Shown: piece after piece, positions 23,041 through 34,228 of the stretch
Layout of the letters: each line of letters begins with the position of its first letter
How positions within the stretch are numbered: the first letter of the stretch is position 1
Source of the DNA: Megalobrama amblycephala
Taxonomy: Eukaryota; Chordata; Actinopteri; Cypriniformes; Xenocyprididae
Length of the DNA: 64,000 nt
Direction: 5' to 3'
NCBI RefSeq assembly: GCF_018812025.1
Contig: NC_063053.1
Span: 10,557,623-10,621,622 of the forward strand
Translations under genes and position numbers: made by a program
The notes under the pieces: model-generated
Told to the model about the DNA's origin: nothing
What the model saw: only the letters and a program-made list of their open reading frames with translations
Databases searched by the model: none

Positions 23041-23606
23041 TTTTATTTATTTATATTGTTATAAATTACACATTGAAATACAGCTGGGATGCAAATGTGC
23101 CATGTGTTATCTAGTGATAAAGGAGAAGTAGAATGATCTTATGGGTCTCATTAGTTCAGTGCCGATCGGGGGACGAAGTGTAGAAAATAGTTCTGGATCA
23201 TTTATGTTTGAAAGTTTTTCGGTCGACTACAAACAAAGAACTAATGGAATAATTATCGATGCGGCTTGGCTGATACACAGCGCTATCACCATCCGGCACA
23301 CCTGAGATACTCTTGTGTAATTTAAACACATATCTGATCAGTCACCAGACTATTTTAAATGAATGTTTGCTTCACTTCATTAATATTCTGCCACTATCTG
23401 TCATGCTAAAGATGTTTTGGACCAATATGGGAGCTCCAAAAATCCCACAGTTATGGAACTTTCCACTTTTGAATATAAATTTTGACAACAAGGCACTGGC
23501 AAATCCCACAAGAGCTCTGGGTATAATATATTTTGTCATAATGACAAAACAGAGCAGAGAAAACAACAAAATGTCGTCTTGTGCCGTGTGTTCAGATTGA
23601 GACTTA
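23041..23606. other. Non-coding DNA
   Basis: Nothing recognisable beyond short chance frames on both strands. Confidence 0.4.
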
Positions 23607-23887
23607 CACTCTTAAAAATAAAGGTTCCAAAAGGCGGTTTTTGCATTGATGCCATGGAAGAACCAATTTTGGTTCCCTAAAGAACCTTTCAGTAAACAGT
23701 TCTGAAAAGAACCACTTTTTTTCTTAGTGTGAATAACATTTTTTTTTTTGTAATCTAAAGAAACCATCTCCACCATAAATACAATGCAATACAATAGATT
23801 TAAATACAATCTGCAATGAAAATGTTCCATGGATGTTCTTCATGGAACCATAGATACCAATTAAAAACCTTTATTTTTAAGATTGTA
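23607..23887. mobile_element. Palindromic MITE with AAGGTTCC words
   Basis: The ends ACACTCTTAAAAATAAAGG and CCTTTATTTTTAAGATTGTA are inverted copies. Inside, GGTTCC/GGAACC blocks pair across the centre (AAGAACC, GAACCTTT, ATGGAACC). I recognise this as a very common cyprinid short palindromic repeat. It has no ORF. Confidence 0.8.
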
Positions 23888-25040
23888 ATGTCTTTGTGTT
23901 GAAGAGCAGAACATACTTCTATAGGGTCATCAGCCAGAATGGGTCACTGAGATGGATGGGAATGCTAACGGATAGCTTTCTCTAGGGATTATAGTTCTCC
24001 TTGTGCTGCCTATGGAAACAGGGAAGGCAAAATTAGCGCACAAAATGAACAAGAGCAAAATATGTAGAATTAAGTTTGTCTTCCTCTACATTTGCCGGCA
24101 GACGGCTGAATAATGTTACTGTAATATTTCTCCAAGGAAGCAAAATGGCACACATCATTCTTGCCGAGAGGCACAACTGTAACTTTCTCATCCTGACCTC
24201 AGCATTTCTGTCCCGGAAACTTATTTACTGCTTCTCCAAGGACTTAATTACCAACACGACCAAGAACAATAAAGTCTTGGCAAACAGTTACAACTGTGGG
24301 CTGATAAGGCCTGGACATTCATCAAAGAAAGCCCTCAATTAAGTCGTACTCTTGATTTTATAGGTGTTCATCGTGCAGAAAACGGCTTTTCTGCAGGCCA
24401 TTACCTGTTAATAGGTCAGTCTCTACTTTTACTGCTCTGACACAACGACTGGCACGAGTAAAGCAAAATGATATTTAGGTAATATAATGTGTGAAATAGC
24501 TGGCTGACTGAGGCATAAATAGCTATTTGATGTATGAATATATCGACTGTCGTAATACATTATGACACTCATTTTCAGACTGTAGGTAGGTGGTGTGAAA
24601 TTGAATAAGCATACAGTAAAAACGATACTTGTAAATGGTCTGAGTCATACAATATTGCTTTAAGATTTAACTCTATCCTGATCTGAGCACTGAATGATTG
24701 TTTCTGACCAAATACTTCGGAATGTACACGTCTTTTTTATTTAGTTGTTCAATGGACTGAAATCTGAAATCTGTAGTATAGTGTGTTCATTCTTAATCTG
24801 CATTGCATTGTGATTGTGCAAACTATGTACTTTCAAAGTCAATCAATCAGACCTCAGCTGGATATTTTTTGCAAACTAACGAGTGAAACAATACAGGGGT
24901 CTATTTTTGTAGTATTTTTAAACTTAGCATGCATTAACATATTTTAAATATCTATATTTTTTATTTAATATTAAATGTATTCAAAATATATAAATGTTAA
25001 ATATGCATCAATTGCACTGCATTGAAACGCACTGCTCAAA
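23888..25040. other. Non-coding DNA
   Basis: No gene is supported. The block 24070-24350 is less AT-rich and repeat-free, and has an 88-codon open frame without recognisable domains. It could be a conserved non-coding element. Confidence 0.35.
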
Positions 25041-25125
25041 ATGACACAAGAGCATGGCACTAGCAACACCAAGGTCATGGGTTTGATTCCCAGGGAATGC
25101 ATGAACTGATCAAATGTTAATTGCA
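25041..25125 (+). mobile_element. tRNA-derived SINE remnant (second family)
   Basis: GCATGGCACTAGCAACACC followed by GGTCATGGGTTTGATTCCC keeps a B-box-like GGTTTGATTCC. Antisense relatives occur at 25745-25800 and 63190-63330, so the three define one dispersed tRNA-like family. Confidence 0.6.
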
Positions 25126-25137
25126 ATGCATTATATT

Positions 25138-25183
25138 AAATACAAAATAAAGGCTACTATTTTGTAGCCTTTATTTTGTATTT
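25138..25183. repeat. Perfect 20-bp hairpin
   Basis: The arm 25138-25157 (AAATACAAAATAAAGGCTAC) is the exact reverse complement of 25164-25183, with a 6-base loop TATTTT. No flanking terminal signals are seen. Confidence 0.85.
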
Positions 25184-25744
25184 TGATGTGAAAAGGTAGA
25201 GATTTTCCCATAGTTTTTGTTATTTCTGGAGAGCTATGGGCTCACAAACCATACACAGATATGCCATAATAAATCATAACTGTGTGGTGACTGATAATCT
25301 ATGGCTTGCATAGATCATCATGCTGTTCCTGTGGATGCCAGAGCTCCAGGCGGAAGGCAGGCAGAGGGTCATCAATATCCATTGCAGTTCAGAGGATCAT
25401 GGGAAGGAGGGCTGTTTCTGTTCTTCAGGAGCACAGGTGCCTAATGGCACCCAAAACATTCAATGTAAATTTGTCAGAGTGAGTGTGTGCGAAATCAGCG
25501 TTCTCTTGTTTTCATACATACAGTATGAATAATGTCTGTTTATACTGTATACCGACAATGTTATCATGTTTTTCAGTATCTCTCTAGACATATAAGGAAC
25601 AAATTATGGATACTATCCTCATTCCTTAACAAATGTTATCAGACGACACCACAAACAAACACACACACATCTGCTGCATGTACACACTGCTAAGTTTCCA
25701 TTAATGCATTTTTTTATCCATTCAAGGAATATATTTGATCAGTT
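25184..25744. other. Non-coding DNA
   Basis: No gene or repeat recognised; a short open frame at 25320-25532 has no family match that I know. Confidence 0.4.
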
Positions 25745-25800
25745 TATGCATTCCCTGGGAATCATACCCATGAACTTGGTGTTTCTAGCGGCAATAATTT
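25745..25800 (-). mobile_element. tRNA-derived SINE remnant, antisense
   Basis: GGGAATCATACCCATGAACTT and the GTGTTTCTAGCGG block are the reverse complement of the core at 25041-25125, with several substitutions. Confidence 0.55.
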
Positions 25801-25919
25801 AGTAGAATTTTTAGTAGAGACACTAGGGACCTGTCGCTACCAATAACCAGTGACTATAATTTTGATCAAACAATTAAAATATATTTATATGTAACCACTG
25901 TTGTTGTAATTTTGGCCAC

Positions 25920-26140
25920 ATACCATTCACTGTAAAAAAACAAATATTGTAATTTTAACTGTAAAAGACTGTAAAAATGTGACAATAAGATCCTGTTAAT
26001 AACAGTAAGTTCCTATATATACAGAGAAAAACTGTAATAGATCTAACCTTACATTTAGTAAAAAACTGTAAAATGTACCATTTTTGGAAGTAAAAAGAAA
26101 AAATCAACTTATAATTTACAGTTAAAAAAAAAAAAAAGAG
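25920..26140. repeat. AT-rich ACTGTAAAA-type repeat
   Basis: ACTGTAAAA and its complement TTTTACAGT recur many times on both strands, ending in a poly-A run near 26124. It is probably a degenerate palindromic MITE. Confidence 0.45.
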
Positions 26141-26559
26141 GAAAGAATGTAAACTGACATTCCAATAATTCCCTGTGTGACACTTCACATTTGATGGTAT
26201 ATGTTACATCTTATGTCGTTAAATGAATGTTTATTACATTATTTTACTGTCATGTGTGTTACCATGATGGTGTTTTGTGTTTGTGTGCATGACACTGGGT
26301 GTACCTTCTATATATTTACCTCAGCTTGTGGAAAAGCTACAAACTTTGTATGTTGTGTTATGGTGGATGTCAGCATATGTTAAAAGTACAAAACAGATTT
26401 TAGTAGCAGCGCAGCCTTGCTAATTCAGCAGAAAAATATTTATTTTATTATTATTATTTTTTTTTTACAGAATTATTCTGGCAACCACAGCTTCCAGTTA
26501 TATTTTTAAAAAATGACAGAATTGTAGACTCCATCGTTTGTTTTCTTTCAGAATCGTTG
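26141..26559. other. Non-coding DNA
   Basis: AT-rich with a poly-T run near 26456. No gene seen. The left end of the next element may lie in the last 100 bases. Confidence 0.35.
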
Positions 26560-26663
26560 AAAATTCAAAGCAATTAACTCTGCAATTAACATAAACCCTG
26601 CCCACGGGAACACGCAACAAAGTCGCCGAGGCCATGTCACATGGCATTATGTAAGCGGAACAG

Positions 26664-26873
26664 TTGTCTACATTGGACGCGAGCAGCACAATGCGTCAAA
26701 AGATAATAGAACCCATTATAATCTGTGATATTGTCTACACTGGATGCGGCACTGAAGACAGCTTCCAGAATCTACACGAGTTTAATGCTAGATTTGCACA
26801 AAGGCTATTACTGAAAGATGAAGCAGTTCCCACTTTTAAAGCAGAAGCCGCTGTTTATGGGCCCCAAACTGTA
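26664..26873 (+). pseudogene. Exon-like frame, possible end of a THAP-type domain
   Basis: The frame contains LLLKDEAVPTFKAEAAVYG and ends at a consensus donor, AAACT|GTAAGTATT. The AVPT motif is typical for the C-terminal end of THAP zinc-finger domains, and Kolobok transposases are known to carry THAP domains. The upstream C2CH residues cannot be aligned with confidence here, so the call is tentative. If correct it is the fragment of a spliced transposase that has lost its catalytic exons. Confidence 0.3.
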
Positions 26874-27200
26874 AGTATTTTTTATTGTTTGTACATGTCT
26901 TTTAAATGTATTGTTCTATTGCTATTTTTTGGTCACTGTTTGGCTTCGCTAGCCAGTTAGCTAATTTCTATTGCATACTTCTCCAACAAATGCCAACAAA
27001 CACCAACAGACTTCTATGTCCATAGACAAACAGTTGTTCATGCTATGAATTAAACGATACCTTTACAAAAATGCTACTACTCAGCCATGTATTCGGCTAC
27101 AGTAAAGCTTTAATCAGGATAAAACCGCAGTACAGCAGTAACATTTACAAGTGACAGCATATCTAAACACTCTGACACAAATACAAACGGAAATACTTAC

Positions 27201-27316
27201 CATTCAGAAACGTCCTTTAAAAGCCGTGCTTGCAGATGTTCTGCTTGACCCTCTTCATCATTACTGCTATCTGAGTCTGATTCAGGCTCAATTTGATATG
27301 GCAATATAGACGCCAT
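27201..27316 (-). pseudogene. P2X7-tail-like first exon of a transposon ORF
   Basis: A start codon at 27316-27314 opens a frame of 38 codons plus two bases, beginning MASILPYQIEPESD, followed by an acidic serine-rich stretch, and ending LLKDVSEW across a perfect donor (AATG|GTAAGTATTT). I recognise the short motif P-Y-x-x-E-P-E, an acidic linker and R-L-L-x-x-V-S-E-W as the start of a protein family that is highly repeated in fish genomes and resembles the intracellular tail of P2X7 receptors. The downstream cysteine-rich exon is not found in this element, so it is probably a remnant. Recognition is from memory. Confidence 0.5.
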
Positions 27317-27621
27317 TATTTACATTTCCACAGAAACACATGTAACAGCTAATAGTAAGGGACGTGGCGTTTCTGGACGATTCAGCAAATCACAATACAC
27401 TGGGCCAGCTAACCAATCTTAGCCCATTGCGTATTTCGGAGGGAGTGGTATCATAGAACCAGGAAGTCAAACTAGCCGTTCAAATGACAGTGGAAACAGT
27501 GGTGTAGAAAAAAGATACAATATATGAAAATTATTTTTAAAAACTAAGCTTAAGACATGTTAAACTGTGCCCCTTAAACACAATCAAGCTTAGAAAAAAA
27601 ATCTGTGAACCACCCCTTTAA

Positions 27622-28460
27622 AAAAAGTGATGTACAAACTAGCCTGTTAAACTGCAAATCCTGCTATTAGTTTTTACTCCAGAAAATACATAAACACATA
27701 ATATTTTTGTGCATAAGGCGGCCATTTAACGGGATGTGACCAGGCTGAGTATATGTGAAGGCATCTTCATGGGGCAGTGGTGGATAGAACCAAATAAGAA
27801 TGCTTTAGAAGTCAAAATTAGATGCGGCGTGTAATGATCCTGAGGGACCAGCACACTGGTATATTTATCTAGAGACAGCACCTTAAGAATCAGCCTCTGC
27901 ATCTTAAGCACATAATTATGGGAAAGCAACAAGATGCAAAGTCCATAATAGCAGCATAAACACTCTAAGACTGAAAACTAGAATTATATGCAAATTAGAT
28001 GCAGCTATTTAATGTTAGATTCATTGAGTCCTCATACAGAGTATTCATTCTGCTGCCTTTATCAAATGAGCTCACAAATAGCCTATACTGTTTTAGCTTT
28101 AATGATGTTGTGCTGTACACTGTTGGTTCACAGTTATTGTTTTCATTGCTTATTTTAGTCGATAAATTGTATTAATAAAAACTTAACAAGTGCAGGTATT
28201 GAGTGAAGATTTTGTAATATGGTCAGACCTTAATATGAAATATTGGCGCATATAGTGCCTTGCAAAAGTACTTTCCTCAGAACCATTCAGGGAATTCAGA
28301 AGGGCCGGAATATGGTCCCACGAGGGGTCTGTTGTCCCACGGGAAGCCAACGGTGCCTCCTGATTGTCATTCAAGGCCATAGTAATCATTTTGTTCTGTA
28401 TGTGCTAAGGGGGTGTTCAGCTTTCTTTTGTGGATTCTGGTCATGCTGCTTGAGATTTTA
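27622..28460. other. Non-coding DNA
   Basis: No gene, RNA or repeat recognised. Confidence 0.4.
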
Positions 28461-28662
28461 GAGACATTTTAAATTTTTTTCAGCATTCTTTGAAGAATAA
28501 AAATTTCAAAAGAACTAGAATATATATTTTTGTTACAAATGTATAGCAAAAGTGTCACTTTTGATCAATTAAATTTACCTTTTATGGCGAAAAGTGTTAA
28601 TTTCTTTAAACACAAATCTTACTGACCATAAACTTTTGATCGGTACTGTATATATACATATA
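28461..28662 (-). repeat. Terminal part of an interspersed DNA repeat, antisense
   Basis: CAGCATTCTTTGAAGAATAA, TCACTTTTGATCAATTAAA and the terminal CATAAACTTTTGATCGGTA are the right part of a very common cyprinid repeat whose terminus reads TACYRTTCAAAAGTTTGGG-like. Single-end scraps of the same type occur at 42780-42815 and near 63395. Confidence 0.6.
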
Positions 28663-29735
28663 ACCAAAAGCATTCAGTGTTGCAGTTTGCACTTTAGATG
28701 AAAAACAATACTCTAGCTAAAACTCATTTAACTTTCAATTAGCCTCTACCTATCAATCACTCACACATTTTCTACATTATAACCCAAAGTCACAGGATGA
28801 TTATTCTGTTTGGAAAAATTCAACAAATATTATGCAAATTAAGATGTTACATAAAGCATTTCAAAGAAGTAAAAAAAAAAAAAAAAAGATAATAAGAAAA
28901 CTGTACAATGTGTTTGGATGTTCCAAATGGTTCAGTTATCATGAAGGTATATCACAGCACTCAGACAATGCCAAAATTAAAAAAATCCATTATTAAAATT
29001 CAAAGGCCTCAGGGCAAAATTACATAAGTGAGTTGGATATACCGTAGGGTTAGGATTTACCATGAAATGACAAAAATCACACACTGTTTGATTGCAGGGG
29101 AGACACGACTTACCTGATGACACATCTTACCCCTACTCTCCCCTACTGTAGCATTGGATGCATGTGACCTGGAGATAAAGATAAAAACAAACAAACAAAC
29201 AAACCAAAAAAACAACAGAAGCACAAAATGACATTTGACATGAGACAAACTGCCATTATAGTCTACAAATATACAACATCTTCATTTCCAGTGACCAATG
29301 TCAGCAAGGACAAACAGGAGGAGCAAGATTGACAGATTTTGCACCTTACAAATATCAAGGGCAGCAGCGCCTCCTCTGAACTCTGTTCTGTGAGATACAT
29401 AGACTCTCTTTCCCGCCCCAAAGACAAAGTTTGATGAATGAGGTGCTCTGAAATTCTGTGCGGCCGATCTGTTTCAGAGGACAGTGGAAGCTCTGATCCA
29501 AAACCATGTCCTTTCAGACGCAACGAATGCACTGCTTGTTTCTCCATTCAGTAATTCAACACTTTCAGTAATTCGTGACATTTACAACTTTAGAACATTT
29601 ACAACATAAAATACCATAAAACATTGGTTCTTCGCTACTACTTTTTTGCTTCAAGATGCGAGTGGTGACCAAGCACTAAAAATGTTTGTTGTACAAAAGT
29701 TAGCACAAATGTCCTTAAAATCAATCATTGAGACC
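28663..29735. other. Non-coding DNA with simple repeats
   Basis: A poly-A run lies near 28869-28887 and an imperfect CAAA run near 29184-29208. A minus-strand splice-like pair around 29113-29167 was examined and rejected. No gene is supported. Confidence 0.4.
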
Positions 29736-30091
29736 TATTTGACCATGAATGGCATAGGCTCAAAATAGCATGTCCTGATTTTGCCGAGTTAGATGCGTTC
29801 CTGAGTCAACATATTTTGTTGAACCTGGAACAACATTGTTATCTTAACCCTAACCCTACCCATAAACCCTGCCCATACGTTATCCTTAAAATCAGAGGGA
29901 AATGATAGGTTATTAACACTGATGAAGAAGCACCTAACCCTGGTTGTAAGCGTAAACTTGATATAAACTGTAAACTTGACCCTCAAATCTGATTGGTTGA
30001 TTGGAATTCCAGGATCAACAAAGATGTTGCACTTGGTGAAAGGCATTCCGACCTAAAATCCGATTGGCTTTGTTTCAGACAATTATGAAAT
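29736..30091. repeat. Possible interspersed repeat, unknown class
   Basis: Contains AACCCTAACCCTACCCATAA and the sequences TCAAATCTGATTGGTTG and AAATCCGATTGGCTTTG that suggest a dispersed repeat. No terminal repeats are seen. Confidence 0.25.
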
Positions 30092-30906
30092 AGATGTACA
30101 GTGATGATAAGGAAAGCTAAAGCTGATTACTTTTTAAATGAAACAACTCTTAATCTAAATAAACCTATAAAATTTTGGAAAAATGTTGAATCTATTACTG
30201 GTGTAAAAAAGGCTGTAGGACTTCCTTCATATATAATGGACAATAAATGGACAAAAGGAGAGATGTTGAACTGTTTTAATAATCACTTTGTTGCTGTTGG
30301 GTCATCATTTTAGGCACCAAAAAACAAAGATATGAATATTGATATGGGTGATGGAAGACATCTATCAGATCCCAAGTTTACTTTCAAACCACTTTTAATC
30401 TGTCAGGTTAAAAAAGCTCTTAAAACATTGGACATGAATAAGTCAGCTGGTCCTGACCGGTTAGAACCCTTTTTTTTTTTTTTTTTTTAATTAGCTGCTG
30501 ATCACATAGTTGCCCCTTTGACATATATTCATAATCTTTCAATGAGTTTAAATGAATTTCCAAAGATATGGAAGTCTCTATTCGTTATCCCATTGTTAAA
30601 AGGCGGAGATCCCTCTGATATGAATAACTATAGGCTGATCTCAAAACTTTGTGTTCTGTGAAAGGTTTTTGAATCTCTCATTAGCGAGCAGTTGACTTCA
30701 TATCTAAATAAATATAACATTTTATCACATAATCAGTCAGGCTTCAGGAAAAAGCACAGCACAACTACAGCTGCTACAAGAGTTTTAAACGATATTATTG
30801 AGGCGCTTGATAAAGGTTTCACTTTTTATTGACTTGTCTAAGGCTTTTGACACTGTTGATCTTAGTATACTGAAAAATAGACTGAGATAGATTGGATTGT
30901 CTAAAG

Positions 30907-32029
30907 CGGAGGTCGGCAACCCGCGGCTCTAGAGCGTGCCGCTCTTTAGCGCTCCCCTAGTGGCTCCCTGGAGCTTTTTCAAAAATGTATGAAAATGGAA
31001 AAATATTTTTTGTTTTCATATGGTTTCTGTAGGAGGACAAGCATGACACAAACATTCTTAACGTTTTCCAATGCTGTAAAAATGTGTATAATAAATATTA
31101 AATTTCAACATTTCTGTCAACGAAGATTTGCGTCATAGCTTGCGACACACGTTTCAGCGCGGTGCGATGGTATGCATCGACGTCACTTTCCCGCCGAAAG
31201 CGTGCTCCCTCAGCTGGACTGAGTGGCAAAAGAACCTGCTGCGTGACTGGATTTAATAGGGGAAACTGACAAAACGCGAGTAAAACAAACGAATTACACT
31301 AAAGGTTGGACTCGAAAGTGTTTCTTACAACTTGTCAAATAAACCTAATCCATGGATATTGACATGCTAACAGGAGTCGTGTTTCCTGACATTTATATGT
31401 GCCTGATTTGACGCCGGGGAAATACATAAAGCAAATCTGCCTGTGAATATTTTATATAACTAGAAATATAGGCTAGGTAGGTTTAAATCCGCGTAATCAC
31501 TTATATCAATGTTATATATATCGTCATATTGTCCAGACCTAAAACATATAGTTTTATAATACGTTATAGTTTTTGTCAGTGTTTATTTTAAAACACACAA
31601 TTAAGCAGAATATAAGATGGAAAATATTTAATTGATGATTTGTCAACATAATATATAACAATACAATATATGTAAAGAATGATTTTACCTCAAAATCCAA
31701 CAATTTGACACAAAATGATAAATGCAAATCCATGTTTCTCTGCCTGGAGTCCAGCTGTTTCTGTGAATTGCACCGATCCATTTGATTCTTTTTTCTGCTT
31801 TCAGCAGTTTTTAAATATATACCTCGGGAATACCTCATTATGTAGGTATTTGTAGCCTACTTAGTCATTTTGATAGTAGGCTAATATAGCTAATATACAC
31901 TTACAGCCTGTGTTGCCTTCATATAGGGCTTATATAAGGCTTTTAATTTTTCTGCGGCTCCAGACAGATTTGTTTTTTGTTTTTTTGGTCCAGTATGGCT
32001 CTTTGAACATTTTGGGTTGCCGACCCCTG
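30907..32029. mobile_element. 1123-bp hAT-like element inside the LINE
   Basis: The ends are CGGAGGTCGGCAACCC and GGGTTGCCGACCCCTG, inverted copies with a diverged first base on the left. An exact 8-bp duplication GTCTAAAG flanks it (30899-30906 and 32030-32037). Removing the element and one duplication restores the LINE frame across G-L-S-K-D. The length of 1123 bp and lack of a transposase frame mark it as non-autonomous. Confidence 0.9.
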
Positions 32030-33203
32030 GTCTAAAGATACAGTTTTGTGGTTTGAAAGCTACTTAGTGGACAGGACACAGTGTGTGCAGATGGAAGGCC
32101 ATTCATCTGCACCGTTGCAGATTATGAGGGGTGTTCCTCAGGGGTCTGTTTTGGGGCCTTTACTTTTTATTATTTATATTAATAATCTTGACATTAATAT
32201 TAGTAACGTTAAGTTTCATTTTTATGCTGACGACACTGTGATCTACTGTAGTGCTCCCAAATTACATCACGCTGTGTCCTTGCTACAACGTGCTTTTGAT
32301 GATGTGCAGCAAAGGCTTTGTGATTTAAGCCTGACTTTGAACGAGACTAAAACTAAAGCAATGTTCTTCTCAAGATCAAAGAAGCAAGTGGCAAATCAAC
32401 CATCTTTTAAAACCCTACAGGGCACTATAATAGGGGTAGTGAAAGAATATAAGTATCTCGGTTTTATGTTGGATGACTCTTTATCTTTTAAATCTCATAT
32501 TGATCAGTTAAGGACTAAATTAAAAATAAAACTGGGGTTTTAGTTTAGAAATAAATCCTGCTTCTCTTTTGAAGCAAAAAGAAGATTAGTTTCCGCCACT
32601 TTTATGCCTGTCCTTGATTACGGAGATATTTTGTATAAATCAGCAACTTCCATACTTTTAAATTCTTTGGATATTTTATATCATGGTGCACTTAGGTTTA
32701 TATGAAATTGTGACTATAGCACTCACCATTGTGAGTTGTATAATAGAGTTGGTTGGTCGTCATTATCAACACGCAGACGTAAGCACTGGTACCTTTTTAT
32801 TTATAAATCTATCTTGGGCCAGTTGCCTCCTTATCTTTGCTCCCTTACTCAACATAAATCTTTTGGAGCTTATTCTTTGCGTTCACAAGATTTGTACATC
32901 CTTTCAGTTCCATCTATACAAACTGAATTTGGAAAACAAGCCTTTCGGTATGCGGCACCCACTGATTGGAACTTCTTACAAAATGATTTGAAATTACAGA
33001 CCCCTGTGTTCATAAACACTTTTAATTCTTTTATTAGCAAGCTGTAAAAGGAAGAAATGATTTGTAAATGTTTTTGATTTTTACTGATGATGTGTCTTTA
33101 ATGTGTTTGAAGTGTTTTTTTAAGAATGCTGTGCTGCTCATCTTGGCCAGGTCACTTCTGTAAAAGAGTAACTGAGTTGTAAAGTTTTATCTGGTTAAAT
33201 AAA

Positions 33204-33231
33204 GGAAAGAAAGAAAGAAAGAAAGAAAGAA
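33204..33231 (+). repeat. (GAAA)n tail of the LINE
   Basis: About seven GAAA units directly follow TTAAATAAAGGAAA at the end of the LINE. Microsatellite tails are usual for L2/CR1-type elements. Confidence 0.85.
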
Positions 33232-33240
33232 TAATATTCG

Positions 33241-34042
33241 AATATTCGACAATTTTTGTTTCTACATGTCACTTGAATTTCGATAATTACATGCTTTTGG
33301 CAGAAAATAATTCACTATTTATATTGCATTTAATTCAACTTGCGACCCATTTTCAGTCACATCCCACCAAAACTCAACAAATGCAATGAAACAGTATAAA
33401 GACAGTAGTCTCAGTTGACCTAGCTGTGACTTTCTATTGCTGCTTTTCAGTGATGTAGTCTTGTTATGAGACCTTGAAATAATGGTGTACCATTAAAGCG
33501 GCATTATATGACAACAACCTCAAGGAAATCGTAAAGCAATGCAAGTGTTCTATTCTACTCTCTTATTTGTAATTACTGACACAATGACAGATGGTGATGC
33601 TCCTAAGGCCTTGTGGTATTAGCATGGTGGCCTCGGGATAGCCCATCACATTATCACGTTTCCAGAGCTATGCAATTGGGTCTTTACTGCAGCACTTGTC
33701 AACTGAGGAATTAACCACAGTGTCCAAATGGCAAAATACTCATTTATATGTACAATGTGAAATGAGCCAGCTAGAGGCGGAAGAAAATAGCTTCAAATCT
33801 CAACTTCTAGACACATGCATCATGTACTAGGTCACACTCACATAATAATTCCCCAGAACACGAGTGATTTTTGAATTGTACACAGTGACTCATTCATATA
33901 ACAATAAATATAGACTTGAAACATTTAAAAACTAGTACCGGTCCATTACCGGTAGAAATTTGCAAATATATTTGAAACAAAAATATAAATTATAGTTATA
34001 AACCATTGCATATACATATTAAACAGTAACATATTGAAGGGT
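33241..34042. other. Non-coding DNA
   Basis: No gene or repeat recognised. Confidence 0.4.
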
Positions 34043-34110
34043 TAGTTCACCCAAAAATGAAAATTCTGTCATTAATTACTCACCTTCATGGCATTTCACA
34101 CCTGTAAGAC
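34037..34110 (+). repeat. Left-arm fragment of the palindromic MITE
   Basis: GAAGGGTTAGTTCACCCAAA followed by ATGAAAATTCTGTCAT and TACTCACCTTCATG is the left arm of the family at 42951-43218. The copy then runs into a TA microsatellite. Confidence 0.7.
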
Positions 34111-34112
34111 CT

Positions 34113-34164
34113 ATATATATATATAATTAGACATTTACTCTCTGCGTGATATTTTATATATATA

Positions 34165-34224
<60 letters not shown>
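34113..34224 (+). repeat. TA microsatellite cluster
   Basis: A short TA run (34113-34128) and a long one (about 34152-34224) with an interrupting TGTGTGTG. The tyrosine-isoleucine repeats in frames across it are artefacts. Confidence 0.9.

Positions 34225-34228
<4 letters not shown>

Larger units (their letters stand above)
26560..27617. mobile_element. TTAA-family element with two opposed exon-like pieces
   Basis: The right end reads GTGAACCACCCCTTT, the inverse of an AGGGGTGGTTCAC terminus, with TTAA just outside (27618-27621). The left terminus is not visible. A shorter relative lies at 40010-40520 and shares the CATTTCGGAGGGAG-type block. On the plus strand 26664-26868 is an open frame ending at a donor (ACT|GTAAGT). 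On the minus strand 27316-27201 is a second first-exon-like frame with its own donor. The element could be a Kolobok-like relic, given TTAA and the THAP-like and P2X7-tail-like traces, but the class is inferred. Confidence 0.55.
30092..33240 (+). mobile_element. 5'-truncated LINE split by a hAT-like element
   Basis: Two blocks, 30092-30906 and 32030-33240, form one non-LTR retrotransposon reverse-transcriptase ORF. The first encodes the linker and fingers (DMNKSAGPDR, IPLLKGGDPSDMNNYRLIS, NQSGFRKKHST). The second resumes at [14 protein letters not shown] and includes [20 protein letters not shown] and the catalytic F-Y-A-D-D box (YADD at 32223-32234), then a C-terminal domain to the stop at 33045. 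The 3' UTR holds CTTGGCCAGGTCACTTCTGT and AATAAAGG, and ends in a (GAAA)n tail (33204-33231). Stops (for example TAG at 30886-30888), a frameshift near 30823, a poly-T insertion at 30471-30488, and the loss of the endonuclease half make it dead. L2/CR1-group is my best guess. Confidence 0.88.

Noticed and set aside
29113..29167. Minus-strand exon with good acceptor and donor
   Set aside because: The would-be exon consists largely of TAGGGGAGAGTAGGGG-type sequence that I associate with a dispersed repeat. It is only 55 bp and its phase does not fit the other candidates.
29845..29880. Telomere-like AACCCTAACCCTACCC
   Set aside because: Only two to three irregular units, inside what looks like an ordinary interspersed repeat. 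It is too short for an interstitial telomeric array.
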